DNA from: Costus lasius
Lineage: Eukaryota > Streptophyta > Magnoliopsida > Zingiberales > Costaceae
NCBI GenBank assembly: GCA_027563935.2
Contig: CM050449.1
Span: 53,771,949 to 53,835,948, forward strand
DNA length: 64,000 nucleotides
Direction: 5' to 3'
Part shown: in pieces, positions 1-12,995 of the stretch
Layout of the letters: the number at the start of each line of letters is the position of its first letter
How positions within the stretch are numbered: the first letter of the stretch is position 1
Notes under the pieces: model-generated
Seen by the model: the letters and a program-made list of their open reading frames with translations, nothing else
Database searches by the model: none
What the model was told of the DNA's origin: nothing
Translations under genes and position numbers: made by a program

Positions 1-1641
1 GGACTAATATTCGCTTTCGCGCAACATTTTTATCCCAACGCTGTAAATAAGTAAATCACCAAACGAAGAATTCAAGGATCACTTTCGTGCATCCGAATTC
101 TAAGTTGATCGTCTCGAGTGGAATCTCAAGGAACGCTTTCGCGTATCCGAGTTTCAACACACGTTCTACCTATGGTTCTCCAACGTTCTAATCTTCACTT
201 TCGTGCAAGATCTCCACGTTTGACACAATAACTCAATCCTAGGTTCATAATTATCAAACATGGCAATAAAATTTCTAAAATCAAGAAATAAGAATTTAAC
301 CTAATATCCTACGGTGAGTTCCTATTATTCAATTTTAGGGTTCCAAGTAAACAAGCAAATCACTTTTCAGTCCATATTGCAAAAACTCTATATCATGCAT
401 GACAATAAATAAACTAAGGAGAATTTAGAACAATAATCGCATAGGTAGAATCATCAAAATAGAACTATCATGATGAAAGTAAAAAGTATTTAGTCATTGA
501 GAAAATCAAAGGGAATTACTCCCATGCCCCATCAAGGTTTAAGCTAGCATAGTGAAGGAGTTACAATAATCCATGGTTTCAAAAGATCAAAAATCAAAGG
601 GAAAAGAGGGTTTCAGAAAATACACCACGGCTATAATATAAATTACAGCCGTAATTTTGAGTTAAGTGTCGATGAACAGTAGCAGCGCCTCCCCGTTTGT
701 TGATTTCTCCTCCAATTGATCTCTTTAACCTCTGAAACTTCTAGGGTGTGTTCTCTTACTCCAGGTGTAGCTTCCCTTCAAATTTCACGGCCGGAGATGC
801 ACTGTGTGTGTCGCGGCGGTGAAACCCTAGGTGGCAGCTGAAATCTCGATTAATCTCTGTATGATGGATGAAAATTGGGGCTTTTGGTGTCCTTCTGTTC
901 TCCTCATCCAGAGCTTTTTTTCTTCTTCTTATGACTTCAAGTTTATAGGTCTGGATCGTCCGCAATCTTCTCCGCAAAAATTGGGCTTCGAATTGGACTG
1001 TGGAAGTCGAATTCGGAAATGGAATTACAGCAGTGTAATATGTTACAGCACTGCTGTAAAATCGGGAGAGTTCTCTGTTCTGAAATTGCTGGCAAATATG
1101 GCACCGTAAAATGCTTTACGGCGGTGCCGTAAAATCGGCTGAACTCTCTGGTCGAAAATGTTTGGAAATTACGACCCGTGAAATAGTTTACGGTAGTGCC
1201 GTAATTTCAGTGAATCTCTCTGGTCTAAAAGCGTTCCAAATTATGACCATGTAATGTCTTGCGGCAGTGCTGTAAAATCCAAAAAATGTTCTGGTGAAAA
1301 ACTCCCTAAAATTACAGCAGGTGCTCTGATCTTACGGTATCGTATGGAAATACAGTACCATAATATAGATTACGGCCATGCCGTATTTTGGTTTATTGCT
1401 CTGATTTACGTGAAATTTGTCATGTGATCTCCTCTTAATGATAGTAACTCTTCCTTGTATTTGATTTTGCTTGAAAACGCCTAAAAATAGTGCCTTTTTA
1501 CCTAAAATTCACCAAAAACCAAAATAAAATAGATTTTGCAATATTTGATAAAATTGGCATAAAAAAGGCAAAAGAGTTTCAATTTAGCATGAAAAGGTAT
1601 ATAAAATGATACAAAATATATTATATATTTTGGTGCCATCA
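1..1641 (-). mobile_element. Athila-type LTR, cut by the window start
   Basis: This block matches the LTRs of the minus-strand Athila-type element at 3450-5429 in order and orientation. It has the cluster of CACTTTCGTGC-type repeats near 80-205, the TTACGG/CCGTAA palindromes from about 620 to 1390, and a terminus reading TTTTGGTGCCATCA at 1628-1641. That terminus is the reverse complement of an LTR start (TGATGGCACC). Roughly 300 bases of its 3' end lie left of the window. It could be a solo LTR or the 5' LTR of an element running off to the left; the window cannot tell. No coding sequence is present. Confidence 0.8.
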
Positions 1642-2551
1642 GCTTTTCTCCTTGATTTTTGATCCTCTGATACTATGGATTATTCTAATATTTCTACCAT
1701 GCTAGCTTAAACTTCTTTTGGGACATGGGGGAGTAATTCCCTTTGATTTCTTAATGACTAGATGATTTTTTTATTATTTCATCAAGTATAATTTTAGTAT
1801 GATAATTCTGCTTCTGTGATAATTGTTCTTAATTCACCATAGATTCTTATTATCAAGCATGTTTTAGAGTTTTCACAATAAGGACCGAAAGGTGATTTGC
1901 GTGAGACCTTGGAACCCTAAAATTGAATGTTAGGAACTCACCATAAGAAATTAGGATTGTTCTTATTTCTTAATTTTAGAAGTTTAATGCCATGATTGAT
2001 AATCTGATCTAGGATTAAGTTAATGAAACAAACATGACGATATTGCAAGAAATTGAATATTAGATTGTTGGAGAACCTTAAGCAGAACCTGTGTTGAGAT
2101 TCAGATGCACGAAAGTGATCCTTGAGTTTCCACTTGAGATTATTAACTTAAAATTTGGGTGCATGAAAGTGATCCTTGAGTTCTTTGTTGATGATTCACT
2201 TTTATTCAACAATCGAATAGATCCTGCACGAAAGTGAGGATTGTTTTTTGTAAATTGTCTGCGCGAAAGCGAGATGATTTCCTATTTAAGTAAATTATAT
2301 CTTTATCATAATGAAATTAGACTAACGAACATCTTTTCATATATAGTCATGGAAATTAAAGTGAATGAAACCCTAGTCCCTGATTCTCTCTCTGATATTT
2401 TCGTGTAGCCTTCGATAGTTTACTTGTAAGTTTTTGGTTACCTAGCTAGTAAGAAATTAATGATTTGGTACTTGGCAAACGAGGTCTCTGTGGTTTGATA
2501 TCTTAATTATTACTTCGAAGTATCCGTGCATTTGCAGACACAACAACAAGT
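1642..2551 (+). mobile_element. Athila-type LTR fragment, 3' half
   Basis: From 1642 the same LTR family continues in the opposite orientation. It starts in mid-LTR (compare 37680 and 40860) and includes the conserved GGACCGAAAGGTGATTTGC tract at 1882-1900 and four further GAAA-loop repeats at 2108-2271. It ends near 2551, at the ACAACAAG that in the complete family precedes the last stretch of the LTR. The 5' half is missing. The direct junction with the minus-strand LTR at 1641/1642 puts two copies head to head, so one inserted into, or recombined with, the other. Confidence 0.75.
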
Positions 2552-2940
2552 GTGTCACCACTTATTTTTACCCAATCTCATGGTTATAACTAAATCAGGT
2601 TCTCACTTGGGTATGGCCCTACACTTTCAGTCATATAACCATACGGTGGGGGGCCATGGATATCAAACTTCCCCAGGAAGGGGCAAATCCTCCATCTGTA
2701 CATTGTCCTTCTCATATGGGTCGTGACATACTCAACGAGAACCGTTATGACTCCCAACTACGGTGAGGTGTTAGGTTGTATCAAAGCATGTCCCTAACCA
2801 TATAGAAGAGTCAATAACCTCAAGTCAAGGGATCAATGCATCTCCTATCACTTGTGAGGATAACTCATGACACCATGTCAGTTCCTCATAGCGGGTCGGT
2901 CCAGTATATCTACCGCTAATATACTCATATGTCTGTGATA
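2552..2940 (-). mobile_element. Fragment of an Angela-type copia LTR
   Basis: The reverse complement of this 390-base block resembles part of the U3 region of the copia LTR at about 54395-54775. Shared blocks include the tract before ATGCATCTCCT, the GGGTCGGTCCAGTATAT block and the segment with two GGGGCC-rich strings. No LTR ends and no target duplication are visible, so it is an internal fragment. It lies exactly between an Athila-type LTR fragment and the TGATAAGTG start of the next block. Confidence 0.7.
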
Positions 2941-3449
2941 AGTGTTATTTTTAATAGATCTAAAGTCATATTTATGTTCTCTTTTCAGGCTTAAGTCTTG
3001 CTTTTATCTTATTATTTTGAATCTTTTTCCATTAAGTTCAGAGTCTTCACTATTTTTTGATTGTTTGTGAAATGCAGGTTATTTCCCTATATTTTCGACA
3101 AAATTTTGAAGATTTGAAGTTATGGAAAGGTTCAGCACATTACAAGCATCACATAGGAAAAATTTGATAATTTTTGGAGTTATCTGTGATGATCATGGCC
3201 TGGCCGTGCTTGCCATCATGGCCGTGATCAGATCGGCGTCCAAGTCCCTTGTTCAGTGAAGCCGACATGGCATGGCCATGTTGCTCATCACTGCCGTGAC
3301 CACCAAAATCTAGAAATTCAGCGCAGTTGTCACGGTCTAGAGAATGGGTGTGATCAGCCCCTTTTGAACTTGTCATGGCCTGCCCGTGATGGTTATCACG
3401 GCCATGACGAGTTCCAACACAAAATCAGCCAGTCATCACCGGCGTGCGC
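2941..3449 (+). mobile_element. Degraded Athila-type LTR/UTR segment, left part
   Basis: The block begins TGATAAGTGTTATTTTTAAT, a beginning typical of Athila LTRs. From 3180 it carries repeated CATGGCC/GGCCGTGAT palindromes, for example around 3205 and 3390. The segment is interrupted at 3449 by the minus-strand element and resumes at 27975 with the same CATGGCC motif style. The five bases TGCGC at 3445-3449 are repeated at 27970-27974. I see no coding sequence in it. Confidence 0.6.
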
Positions 3450-5429
3450 TGATAGCCCGAAAGGGAACACAACAAATCTGGCACGCGTGTACCTTGGACT
3501 AATCCTTGGTAATGGCACCAAAAACTTGTTGTTAAATCGCAAGTGCACGGGTATACGAAGTAATAAAAATGTATAGAATCCACAGGGACCTACGTTGTCG
3601 AATACTAAATAGTTGATTTCTTACTAACTAGGCAAACGAGATCGTGAGAATAGCAATCGGTAACTAAAAGCGGGATTATCAGAGAGAAAAGCTGGGACTA
3701 GGGTTTCGTTCACTTAAACTTTTATTACTAGACATGAATAAGGATTTCATTGATTCAATTTCATCATGAAGAAGATATTATCAAAGGATGAACTCAAGGA
3801 CCACTTTCGTGCATCCGAGCTCTAGAATCTCTAGTGGAGTCTCAAGGATCACTTTCGTGCATCTGAGTCTCGCAACTAGTTTTGCTCAAGGACCTCCAAC
3901 GTTCCGATCTTTGCTTTCGCACAAGATCTCCACGTTTGACAAATAGACTCGATCTATGGATTCATGTTATAATCATGGCAATTATTTTACTAGAAGAGAT
4001 CAAGATGGATCTAACCTAAGGAAGGGATCATAACATGCAATTATAGGGTTCCAAATTCTCAAGCAATTACCTTTCAGTCTCAAGCGAAAATTCTAAGAAC
4101 ATAATTAATAATATGAACTTAAAGAGAGTCTAAGCACAATTATCACATGAGCAAAATCATCATGCTAAATTCAAACATAATGAAATATTAAAAAAAAAGT
4201 TATCTAATCATTAAAAGTCAAGTGAACTACTCCCCCATGTCCCAAGAGTAGTTTAAGCTAGCATGGCGAAGGAAATACAATATTCTATAATTTCAGAAAA
4301 TTGGAAATCAACAAAAGGAAGAGATTTTAGAAAATACGGCACGGCTGTGAAGTATTTCACAGCCGTATTTTACAAAAGAAGGCGTGAACAGTGGTGGCAA
4401 TCCTTCTTCCCTTGATTTCTCCTCCAATTTGTTTCTTTTCGATCTGAAACTTCCGCTACGTCGTCTCCTTCACCAGGCGATGCTTCGGTAGAAAAATCAC
4501 GGCCGGAGGTCGTCTGAATCGAGTGCGGCAGCGAAACCCTCCACGGCGGTGTGGATCGCGATTTCTCCCACCACGGTCAATCAAAATTGGGGCCTTTTGT
4601 CTCTCTGTAATCCTCTCGTGAAAAGCTCTCCTTTTGCTTCTTACGGCATCGAATATAAACTTCTGGATCTTCCGCTATCATCTCCGCAAGGATCAGGCAT
4701 TGACATTGACCTGGGAATCGCGTTCAAACACCGGAATACGACAGTGTAATATATTACGACACTGCTATAAAATCCATCGATTATTCTGTTCTAAAATTGC
4801 TGGAACAATACGGCAGCGTAATTTGGTTTACGGCAGTGCTGTAAAATCGGCTGAACTCTCTAGTCGAATTCGTCTGGAAACTACGGCCCGTAAATTGGTT
4901 TACGGTAGTGCCGTAATTTCAGGGCAACTTTTTGTTCTGAAGACGTCTGGAAAATACGGCCCGTAAACTGGTTTATGGCAGTGCCGTAATTTCAGCGAAG
5001 GTCTCTGTTCCGAAAGCGCCCCAAAATACGGCTGTGTAAATTCTTACGGTGGTGCCGTAATTTCGCGAAAGCCTTCTGTTCAGTAAATCACCAAAATACG
5101 GCCGTGATCTCGATAATACGGTAGCCGTGTAAAATACGGTATCGTAACATCCTTTACGGCACTACCGTATTTTAGGTTCTTTGCCTCGATTTACGTGAAA
5201 ATTATCGGGTGACTTCTTCTTGATGATGAGAACTCTTCCATGTATTTGATTTTTGCTTGAAAACGCCTAAAATAGTGCCTTTTTGCCTGACAAACATGAA
5301 AAACCAAAATAGAAGTAGACTTTGCAATATTTAATGGATTCAGCATAAAAACAAGTAAAAAGATCCTCAATTTAGCATGAAAAGTTATCTAAAATGATAC
5401 AAAATATACTACATATTTTGGTGTCATCA
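3450..5429 (-). repeat. 3' LTR of the Athila-type element
   Basis: This 1,980-base LTR pairs with 26020-27969. On the plus strand it starts TGATAGCCCGAA and ends TTTGGTGTCATCA. It contains GAAA-loop mini-hairpins (3802-4078 on the minus strand) and many TTACGGCA/TGCCGTAA palindromes (4340-5175). Counting by eye over the first 165 bases, it differs from its partner at about ten positions (roughly 6%). Confidence 0.9.
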
Positions 5430-6556
5430 AATACATAAGGCTCAAACTTTGCTTGTCCTTAAGCAAAAATCAAAATTTGATTAAAAGAATAACCTTTTCA
5501 TGCTCAATAAATTTCTAAAATATAACTTGTCAATGAAAAATTCTATTAATTGATTTACAAAATTTCAAGTAAACATATCATCCTCAGAACTCAATTTTCT
5601 AGATTCACATCTCAATCAAATAAAACTTTGCAACTTGTACAATAGATAGAATTTTCAATCTCGTGATTTCACCCAGTATCAATTTAAATCTATTATGCTT
5701 TTGTTTACAAGAATTAGGTCTCCAATATCTTTTTCCACAAATAATTTTTTTTTCTTTTTTCATTGTCTTTGCATAGACGGCATGTATCCACATAGACACA
5801 TACTTTTTATTTTTGACTTCAACTCTTTCTTCAGTACCACTGTCAATTTTACACAGTGCCAAGTAGAGGAGTCTTATTCTTTTCACCACTCATTATTTTT
5901 CATGCATAGACTTCAACCCATGTCTTAGGTACCTCTATCAATTTTACATAGTGCCAAGTAGGGGAGTCTCTCACTATTTTTTTATGGATCTCGGATTCTT
6001 ATTTCCCAACAAATAGCAAAAATAGACTAAACCTCAACTAGGTCGATCAATTGATCTAGATTCACAAATCATACTAATATACTCATTTTATTCAAAAGAG
6101 AAGTTTCACCTTTAAATCTTACTCTTCAAATAATATATCTACCCAAAATTTTATGCATCAATCAATGTCATATCTCAATAGACAAATATATATTGAAGTA
6201 ATAAATTTAACATGAGAGGGCTATATCTTCAATCATGCATCGTGGAAGATATTTATCAATGAAAATCTTTTTCAATAAAAATAGGATCACACCGCAAGAT
6301 GGTAGAAAGTGGATCGTATGCATCCAATTCTTTTTCAAAAGATCGAGGAAAATAGAATGCAAAGTAGTATGGAAAGTGATGCTCACAAAATTCAATTTTT
6401 CGCCACCGTTGGATTCAACTTTCTTCATAACTCCCTCTCTATTCTATTCCCCTAAAAAAAAAGAAATTTTAATTCTAAAAGCAACTAAAATAGAAGTGAT
6501 TAAACTAAGCAAGAGTGCTTGGGTTGCCTCCCAAGAAGCGCTAGTTTAAAAGGTCA
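5430..6556 (-). other. 3' UTR of the Athila-type element with ordered hairpins
   Basis: This non-coding stretch lies between the integrase stop and the 3' LTR. In sense order it holds four items. A GGTC-N8-GACC stem (6552-6567) carries the integrase stop codon in its loop. A CTTGGG-AGGCAA-CCCAAG hairpin lies at 6518-6535. Two CACTGT-type hairpins lie at 5933-5953 and 5838-5858. A TTTGCTTG/TAAGCAAA hairpin lies at 5448-5467, 18 nt before the LTR. The same items in the same order occur in the plus-strand Athila-type elements at 27975-45429. Small open frames here have no family resemblance and look fortuitous. Confidence 0.75.
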
Positions 6557-7762
6557 TTAACTTGACCGTTCGACACTCGGATTTGATCGTGGCTTATCAA
6601 GGTAAAAACTTTCCTTTTCCCCAATCTGCTCTTCCTGATGATAATGCTTCAATCTTTGACCATTAACTTTGAATTCTCCCGTTCCCTCGCTCCATATGTC
6701 TACAGCTCCATAGGGATAGGCTTTCTTTACCTGAAAAGGACTAGACCATCGAGACTTAAGCTTTCCTGAAAAAAGTCTCAATCTAGAATTGAATAATAGA
6801 ACAAAGTCACCTGGTTGGAAGTCTTTTCTGAAAATCTGTCGATCATGCCATCTCTTAGTCCTCTCTTTGTAGATTCTTGCATTCTCATATGCAGAGAGTC
6901 TGATCTCATCTAGCTCATTTAATTGCAACCTCCGTTTTACACCCGCATTTTTCAAGTCAAAATTCAGCTTCTTGATTGCCCAGAACGCCTTATGCTCGAG
7001 CTCTACGAGAAGGTGACATGATTTTCCATAAATCAATTGAAAGGGGGACATACCTATGGATGTTTTGAAAGCAATCCTGTAAGCCCACAATGCATCATCA
7101 AGTTTGAATGCCCAGTCTTTTCTAGTGCGCGACACTATTTTCTCTAGAATTCCTTTGATCTCTCTATTTGATATCTCAACCTGTCCACTTGTTTGGGGGT
7201 GATAGGGTGTTGCAACTTTATGATTAACTCCGTACTTCCTGAGTAAGGCTGAAAACTTATGTTCTATGAAATGCGAGCCTCCATCACTGATCACTACTCG
7301 GGGTGTTCCATATCGTGGAAAGATAATCTTCTTGAACAGTTTAATAATAACTCTCGAATCATTGGTTGGTGAAGCAAGAGCTTCAACCCATTTTGAGACA
7401 TAATCAACTGCTACAATAATGTACTTGTTACCTCTAGAAGATGGGAAAGGTCCCATGAAGTCAATCCCCCAAACATCAAATATCTCAACTTCAAGAATAT
7501 TGGACAGTGGCATTTCATGTCTTCTGTTAATATTCCCAGTCTTTTGACATCTATCATAGGATGATACAAAGTTTCTAGCATCTTTGAAAATTGTGGGCCA
7601 ATAAAAACCTGATAGTAGCACCTTAAAAGCAGTTTTTTCAGTACCGGCATGACCACCATAGGAGGATCCATGGCATTGAAGCAAAATATCTGCAATTTCT
7701 TCTTCAGCTACACATGTTCTAAAAATGCCATCAGCACATCTTCTAAACACATAAGGCTCATC
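6557..7762 (-). pseudogene. Athila-type integrase
   Basis: About 400 codons of the integrase part of pol. The N-terminal zinc-binding region shows a GHAG motif and a CQKTG block. The catalytic core has the first Asp in GIDFMGPF, the second in VISDGGSHF, and the Glu in [12 protein letters not shown], so all three DDE residues are present. A C-terminal domain follows ([13 protein letters not shown]). It joins integrated cDNA to host DNA. The frame is open but is cut from RNase H by a TAG at 7763-7765 where a Trp codon is expected. The stop TAA lies at 6557-6559, inside a predicted stem-loop. Confidence 0.9.
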
Positions 7763-8962
7763 CTAAAAATAGTGTTTCACCTCAGCCAAAAATCTTTTCT
7801 TTTTTTGGTAGCTCAAATCAGAAGGAAAAATATTGGCTACAAGATAATTCACTATGTCAGCATACCAGGGTGCTTTGAGTTGTTCAATGGTTAAGAGCTG
7901 TTCTTCAGGGAAAGAATCATTGATTTCATCATTCTTTTCAGTGTGTGCCATTATTCTTGAGAGATGATCTGCAACAAGGTTTTCTGATCCCTTTTTGTCT
8001 TTAATCTCCAAATCAAATTTTTGCAGAAGTAAAATCCATCTGAGTAATCATGGTTTGCTGTCTTTTTTCTGCATTAAGTATTTCACAACTGCAGGGTCAG
8101 TGTACACTACAACTTTGGAGTTAATCAAGTAAGACCTAAATTTATCAAAAGCAAATACTATGGCCAATAATTCCTTTTCAGTGGTGGTGTAATTTCTTTG
8201 TGCCTCATCCAAAGTTTTGTTGGCATAGTGAATAACATGAGGTTTCTTATCTTTTCTTTGTCCCAAGGCTGCTCCCACTGCATAATCACTGGCGTCACAC
8301 ATGAGTTCAAAGGGCAAGTCCCAATCTAGGGGCTGAATGATGGGTGCTGAAACCAAAGTTTTCTTTAACTCCAGAAAAGCAAACAGACATTTCTCATCAA
8401 AGCAGAATTTGGCGTCTTTACAAAGTAAATCAGTTAAATGTTTAGCAAGTTTAGAGAAGTCCTTGATGAATCTCCTGTAAAACCCTGCATGTCCCAAAAA
8501 TCTCCTGATCTCCTTGACAGTGGTGGGAGGTGCTAACTTCTCAATCACTTCTATCTTGGCCTTGTCCACTTCAATCCCTCTCTCTGAAATGAGATGGCCC
8601 AAAACTATCTCCTCTCTAACCATAAAGTGACATTTTTCCCAATTCAAGACAAGGTTAGTCTCTTCGCATCTCTGTAAAACTCTAGAAAGATTAGCTAAGC
8701 AGTCATCAAAAGAAAAACCATAGACAGAGAAATCATCCATAAAAACATCCATGAAGTCTTCAATAAATTCAGAAAAAATCTCCATCATACATCTTTGAAA
8801 AGTGGTAGGTGCATTGCATAAACCAAAGGGCATTCTTCTATAAGCAAAAGTACCATAAGGACATGTAAAAGTGGTTTTATCTTGATCATCAGGATGAATA
8901 GGAATCTGAAAAAAATCCGGAATACCCATCAAGAAAACAAAAGTGAGAGTGCTTGGCAAGTT
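7763..8962 (-). pseudogene. Athila-type reverse transcriptase (C-terminal part) and RNase H
   Basis: This is the second part of the split reverse transcriptase plus RNase H. It has the PYGTFAYRRMPFGLCNAPTT block, an intact FMDDFSVYG catalytic motif, the thumb/connection region (FLGHAGFYRRFI) and the RNase H core (CDASDYAVGAALGQ and TTEKELLAIVFA). It ends in the ADHLSRI tail. Defects are a frameshift near the GIPDFFQIP segment, a TGA at 8048-8050 at an expected CGA, and a TAG at 7763-7765 at an expected TGG. The upstream half lies beyond the inserted element, at 23352-23616. Copy-number and strand features are those of a silenced relic. Confidence 0.9.
8958..8962. repeat. Target duplication, left copy (CAAGT)
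   Basis: CAAGT stands before the Tekay-like 5' LTR and TAAGT (23352-23356) follows the 3' LTR. Four of five bases match, consistent with one mutation since insertion. The interrupted reading on either side is Athila-type reverse transcriptase. Confidence 0.75.
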
Positions 8963-11900
8963 GTGATATGCATGATTTATATATCATTATGACGAGTATC
9001 AAGTAATGATAGATAAAGACCCATATTAACTCAAGAGGAATAATGAATAAAGAAAAAGACTAAAGAGTAAATTCAATCATTTAGGATGCATATAGATCAC
9101 TTAATTGGGAATTTGAATAAGTGATTTCTCATGATTTTGTAAAGTCAAAACAAATAAGAGAGAAAGGATATAATTACTTAAGTGAATGAATAAGGTGAAA
9201 AACACCTCATGCTTGTCTTGCAAGCCACCTCAAGCTTGCATGAGGTGAAGATGAATAAGGTGAAGACACCTCATTCTTGGGAATGACTAATGAGGTAAAA
9301 ATGAGGGGAAAAAAAGGGAAAAGTGATGTTTTCACCTGCCTTTCACGTTTAGGTTGGGTGAGCAAAGTAGGGTGGTGAATTTGGAGAAGAAGAAATTGGA
9401 GAAAGCAAAATTGTGCATAAGGCAAGTTTCTACCCTATGCCCTACATTCATGGTTTCATAAATATGATAATTTGATACAAAAATGATGTTTAAATCCTAA
9501 ATAGCTAGTTCATACTCTGATTTGTTGAACTCAAAATGAATTTTGAAGTTGATGCTAAACTAATGTGGAGAATTTTCAAAGAATGGTTAAGGTGATGTGA
9601 GTATACAATTCTGACCTTATTAGGGTTCTTATTCTATATCTTCGTACACACAAGTGGTTTATCAGTGAGAATTGATTTGTGTGAAAGACAACTTGACAAC
9701 CTTTCCAACGCATCCAATATTGTATATAGTTAATTAGATCTAGGGCATCAATTATGCAGCAACATCCAGTATACATTGTCTGTCATACCAGACTGACCTA
9801 CCTGTATTGTTTTGCTCAGAACTTCCGATTCAAAACTCCGTTTTGAGTAATTATTGTTTTGTACGAACGTAGATTCAAAGAGCTTCCCAACGGACTATAT
9901 ATTGAATATCGTTCTTATGCATTGTACTCTTAAAACGACTGGATTTGCGAGATCAATGCCCTGGAATTTCTGGAAACAGGACAGTTTGACCCTTTGTTAC
10001 TATAACCCTATTATCTTTTTGTATACTCTGTCAAATGGACTCAAACCAATCTTATTGGAAAATGGACTGAAATATGGTTTCATTGAGTCCTATATTGCAT
10101 GGTTTTATGTTGTATATCCTTATGATTCATGTGAATTAAATGAGCTGAACAAATTGATATTGTCTATTGAACTCTTATGGTAGAATTTGTACTTATTCTT
10201 ATGCACCTTCCATGCACATGATTTTGATGAATGTCCTTTTATGGCATTACGATTATTAGTTGATGCATGGGGTTTGTCATTGTTCACTTTTGATACTTTT
10301 AGCCATGATCATGTTGTAAGGGCAATTGTATGAAGGCAATAATGCCATTTCGTTACTTTGACTTTGTTATGAACCATTGTTCTTTGGCCCTTACATCTTA
10401 TACTGGGAAAATGATTTGATCCCATCTATGGGAATTAAGTGATGGATGTGGAGCTAAGTGCTACATGGAGCAAAGTGCCACATTAGAAATAATGGGGGCC
10501 ACCTCTTGAGTCCATGGGAGCCACCTCTAGGGTGTTGGGGTATGCCCTTAAGGCTAATGTTTGAAGCCTATGGGAGTGTAACAAGTATCATGTAATAAAC
10601 TCATATGTTTATAAAGGCATGGTTGTTATTCAGTTAGCTACATTGTCTGCTGCAATATATGTTCTTCTGAATAATGTCTCAAAGCTGTTCAGCTGGGCTG
10701 ACATGCTATTATGTCCTTGGTCGATGTATCTTGGTGAACATGAGACAGCCTTGATATGGTTAAGACTAATATGTGTTCTAATCTTATAGGATGCTTCGAG
10801 CATGGAATAAGATGTAGACTCATGGGTACATGGGATGTACTGGACAGACCCTACTAGGATGTTCAATTGTTTGTCACAATGTGAATATTCCTTGATTGCG
10901 ACAAGTGGCACATTTCCTCTGACTTGAGATCACTTGTGTTTTCTAAATGATGATTGTCATTGTTTTGAGGTAGTTCAATATCATTTGAAACATAATGATT
11001 ATAGACTATCTTGGATGATGAGCTTGAGTCAGGTTAGGACACTAGTGATAGACATAGGATTGCCGTCTCCTTGTTTAAGGAGTGTGATGTTCTATAAGGC
11101 CCCCCCTGGATGAGATGATTGAGAGAGTGTATGGCCATACCCAGGTGACAGTGTTCATCTGATCTAATCATGCTCATCATATTGGAGTTACAAGCTTGAC
11201 AGGCTTGTCCAATAAGAACATCAAGTGGCAAAGGAAGTATGCATGCCTAGTGAATTGGATTCACACTTGTGCTGTGGTTTGGGTGAAGTCTTGGAAGACT
11301 CTTTCCTTTATATCGGGAGACAGTGATGTGTTGCTAGATACCCCTCACTGATCGTGATAACGTGAGTTATCGTTACCGACATTTAAAGGAAACCCTTAGG
11401 GTCGCACAATTTGATGATATGGCTTCTTTAAGTCAGATCGTGTGGACTGAATTGTTTAGTTCAGTTTAAAGGGGTGTTAAACTCTGATTGAGAGTGAGAT
11501 CTGGTCTGATCATGTTTGATTGATTAGGGCTTTAGATCGGTAAGCTTCGATCGAGAGTTATGATGCTAGATCAGTGAGATCTAGAGCATCGAGAGATCAA
11601 CGGTGATCTTGAACCTTGTGGTTCAATAAGATCGACCATTGCTTGGGCCGATTTGGTCTTGAACCAAAGTCATTTGAACCGGCTCATGTTATGAGCGCTT
11701 GGTTCAAAGGTTCGAATGGGAGAAGAGGGTTGCGGTTCACTTCATGTGAACGCATAACCGAAGTGAGTAATGGGTTACTATTTTTGGATAGCAACGCCCA
11801 CGTTGATTAGAACGTGTTTACTCCCTTGTCGATCATCAACTTCGGACGACATCTCCTCCCTTCTCGTGTGACAAAAGTCTTGACGAGTGTAGAGGAACTT

Positions 11901-12990
11901 CTTCTTCGCCAAGCCCAAGGATCTCATCTCCTCCATGCGCAAAGGACCCTTGAAGCTTTGCTAGCACAAAGACGACAAGGAGAGGCCATTCTTCATCGTG
12001 TGTGCGTCGACTAGGGAGAAGACCCCTTTCGGTTTTTGCTTCCAACACTTCATCCATAGATGGCGATGGTATGAATCTTATTGGCATTTTGCAATCGATT
12101 TTTCATAGTTGATCATATATCATGCTAATGATCCCTAAAACCCTTATTTCCGCTGCGTTGAAACACATGCGCCCATTAGGGTTTTTTCGCTCCCCCTTGA
12201 AGGGGACCCCTGCATAGGGTCCCTCCATTCACATTTGATTGGGCCATGGTGAGCCTTTGCCGGCTTTTATTTTGTGGGCTTTCCCAGACGTGGGTTAGTC
12301 TTGCTTCCAGACGTGGAGGACTTTATTTTGCTTTGTTCCCACTACTCTGTCTATGATACTGTAATATTCATGAGTTAATAATGCTATCACTAGTTCCTTT
12401 GTGACATTTTGGTACTCATGGGATTACTTGGGTTCTTGAGATCATCCTTATGCTCTATGTTTAGAATGTCATTATGGTATGAGTTTTGACATCCATTTGA
12501 TAAATTCCATATTGATGATTCTCTTTTTCATATTATAATGTATTTTGCCATGGGCAAAGTAGATCTTGTTGAGTTTTATAGCTCACTCTTTTGGCTTTAT
12601 ATACATAGGCTAGCTTTGGTTGTTTTTCCTTGAGGCAATGAAGGAGGTGTTGAGAGGAAATTTTGCTACTACGCTCTTGTTCAGTTGATGTAGTAATGTA
12701 AACCATAGCATGTTATGCTCATATATGTATATATGTTGTGTATAGAAGATGTTTGAGCAAGTTTGGATATGATATCACACTATACATATGAACTAGTTGT
12801 GTAAATGAAGTTTGATGGTTAATCTATCTTTGTGGTTGGTTGATGATTAATGATTTGATTATATGAATTGTCATTCACCTAGGCCTATGTTTACGAAGTT
12901 GTTCTCAAATTTTGTTTTGGTTTAAGTTTGGATCTTGGGAATTTCGTGCTAACAGAACAGATAATAAGTATTATTCCTAGGGGTGTGACA
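8963..12990 (+). repeat. 5' LTR of the Tekay-like element, carrying a solo LTR
   Basis: The LTR would be about 2.34 kb without the insert at 10533-12214 plus one copy of its TAGGG duplication; the partner LTR is 2,342 bases. A TATATA string at 12598-12603 (22960-22965 in the partner) is a possible promoter TATA box, but I have no direct evidence for the start site. The small open frames at 9207-9425 and 9854-10183 recur in the partner LTR with differences and are not genes. Confidence 0.9.
10533..12214 (+). mobile_element. Solo LTR, Angela-like copia family (copy 1)
   Basis: This 1,682-base LTR begins TGTTGGGGTATGCCC and ends GGGGACCCCTGCA. It is flanked by a perfect TAGGG duplication (10528-10532 and 12215-12219). 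There is no internal domain, so it arose by recombination between the two LTRs of a former element. It sits inside the 5' LTR of the Tekay-like element; the partner LTR at 22575 shows the empty site. The family resembles the copia LTR at 54130 in its beginning and in several internal blocks, so it probably belongs to the Angela branch. Confidence 0.92.
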
Positions 12991-12995
12991 AGTGG

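Noticed and set aside
600..1390. Possible CRISPR-like array of regular palindromes
   Set aside because: Repeats are diverged, spacing is irregular, units sit in LTRs of a plant retrotransposon and recur at every LTR copy; there are no cas genes.
5430..6556. Env-like gene after Athila integrase
   Set aside because: Only short frames without signal peptide or membrane pattern; the region holds UTR hairpins instead.
9207..10183. Small frames repeated at 21255 and 22033
   Set aside because: They recur because both lie in the LTRs of one element; changes between copies do not preserve codons in any clear way.
10630..11231. Frames shared by the four solo-LTR-family copies (10630, 16509, 29552, 63619)
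   Set aside because: The similarity is that of the LTR DNA itself; the frames vary in start and length.
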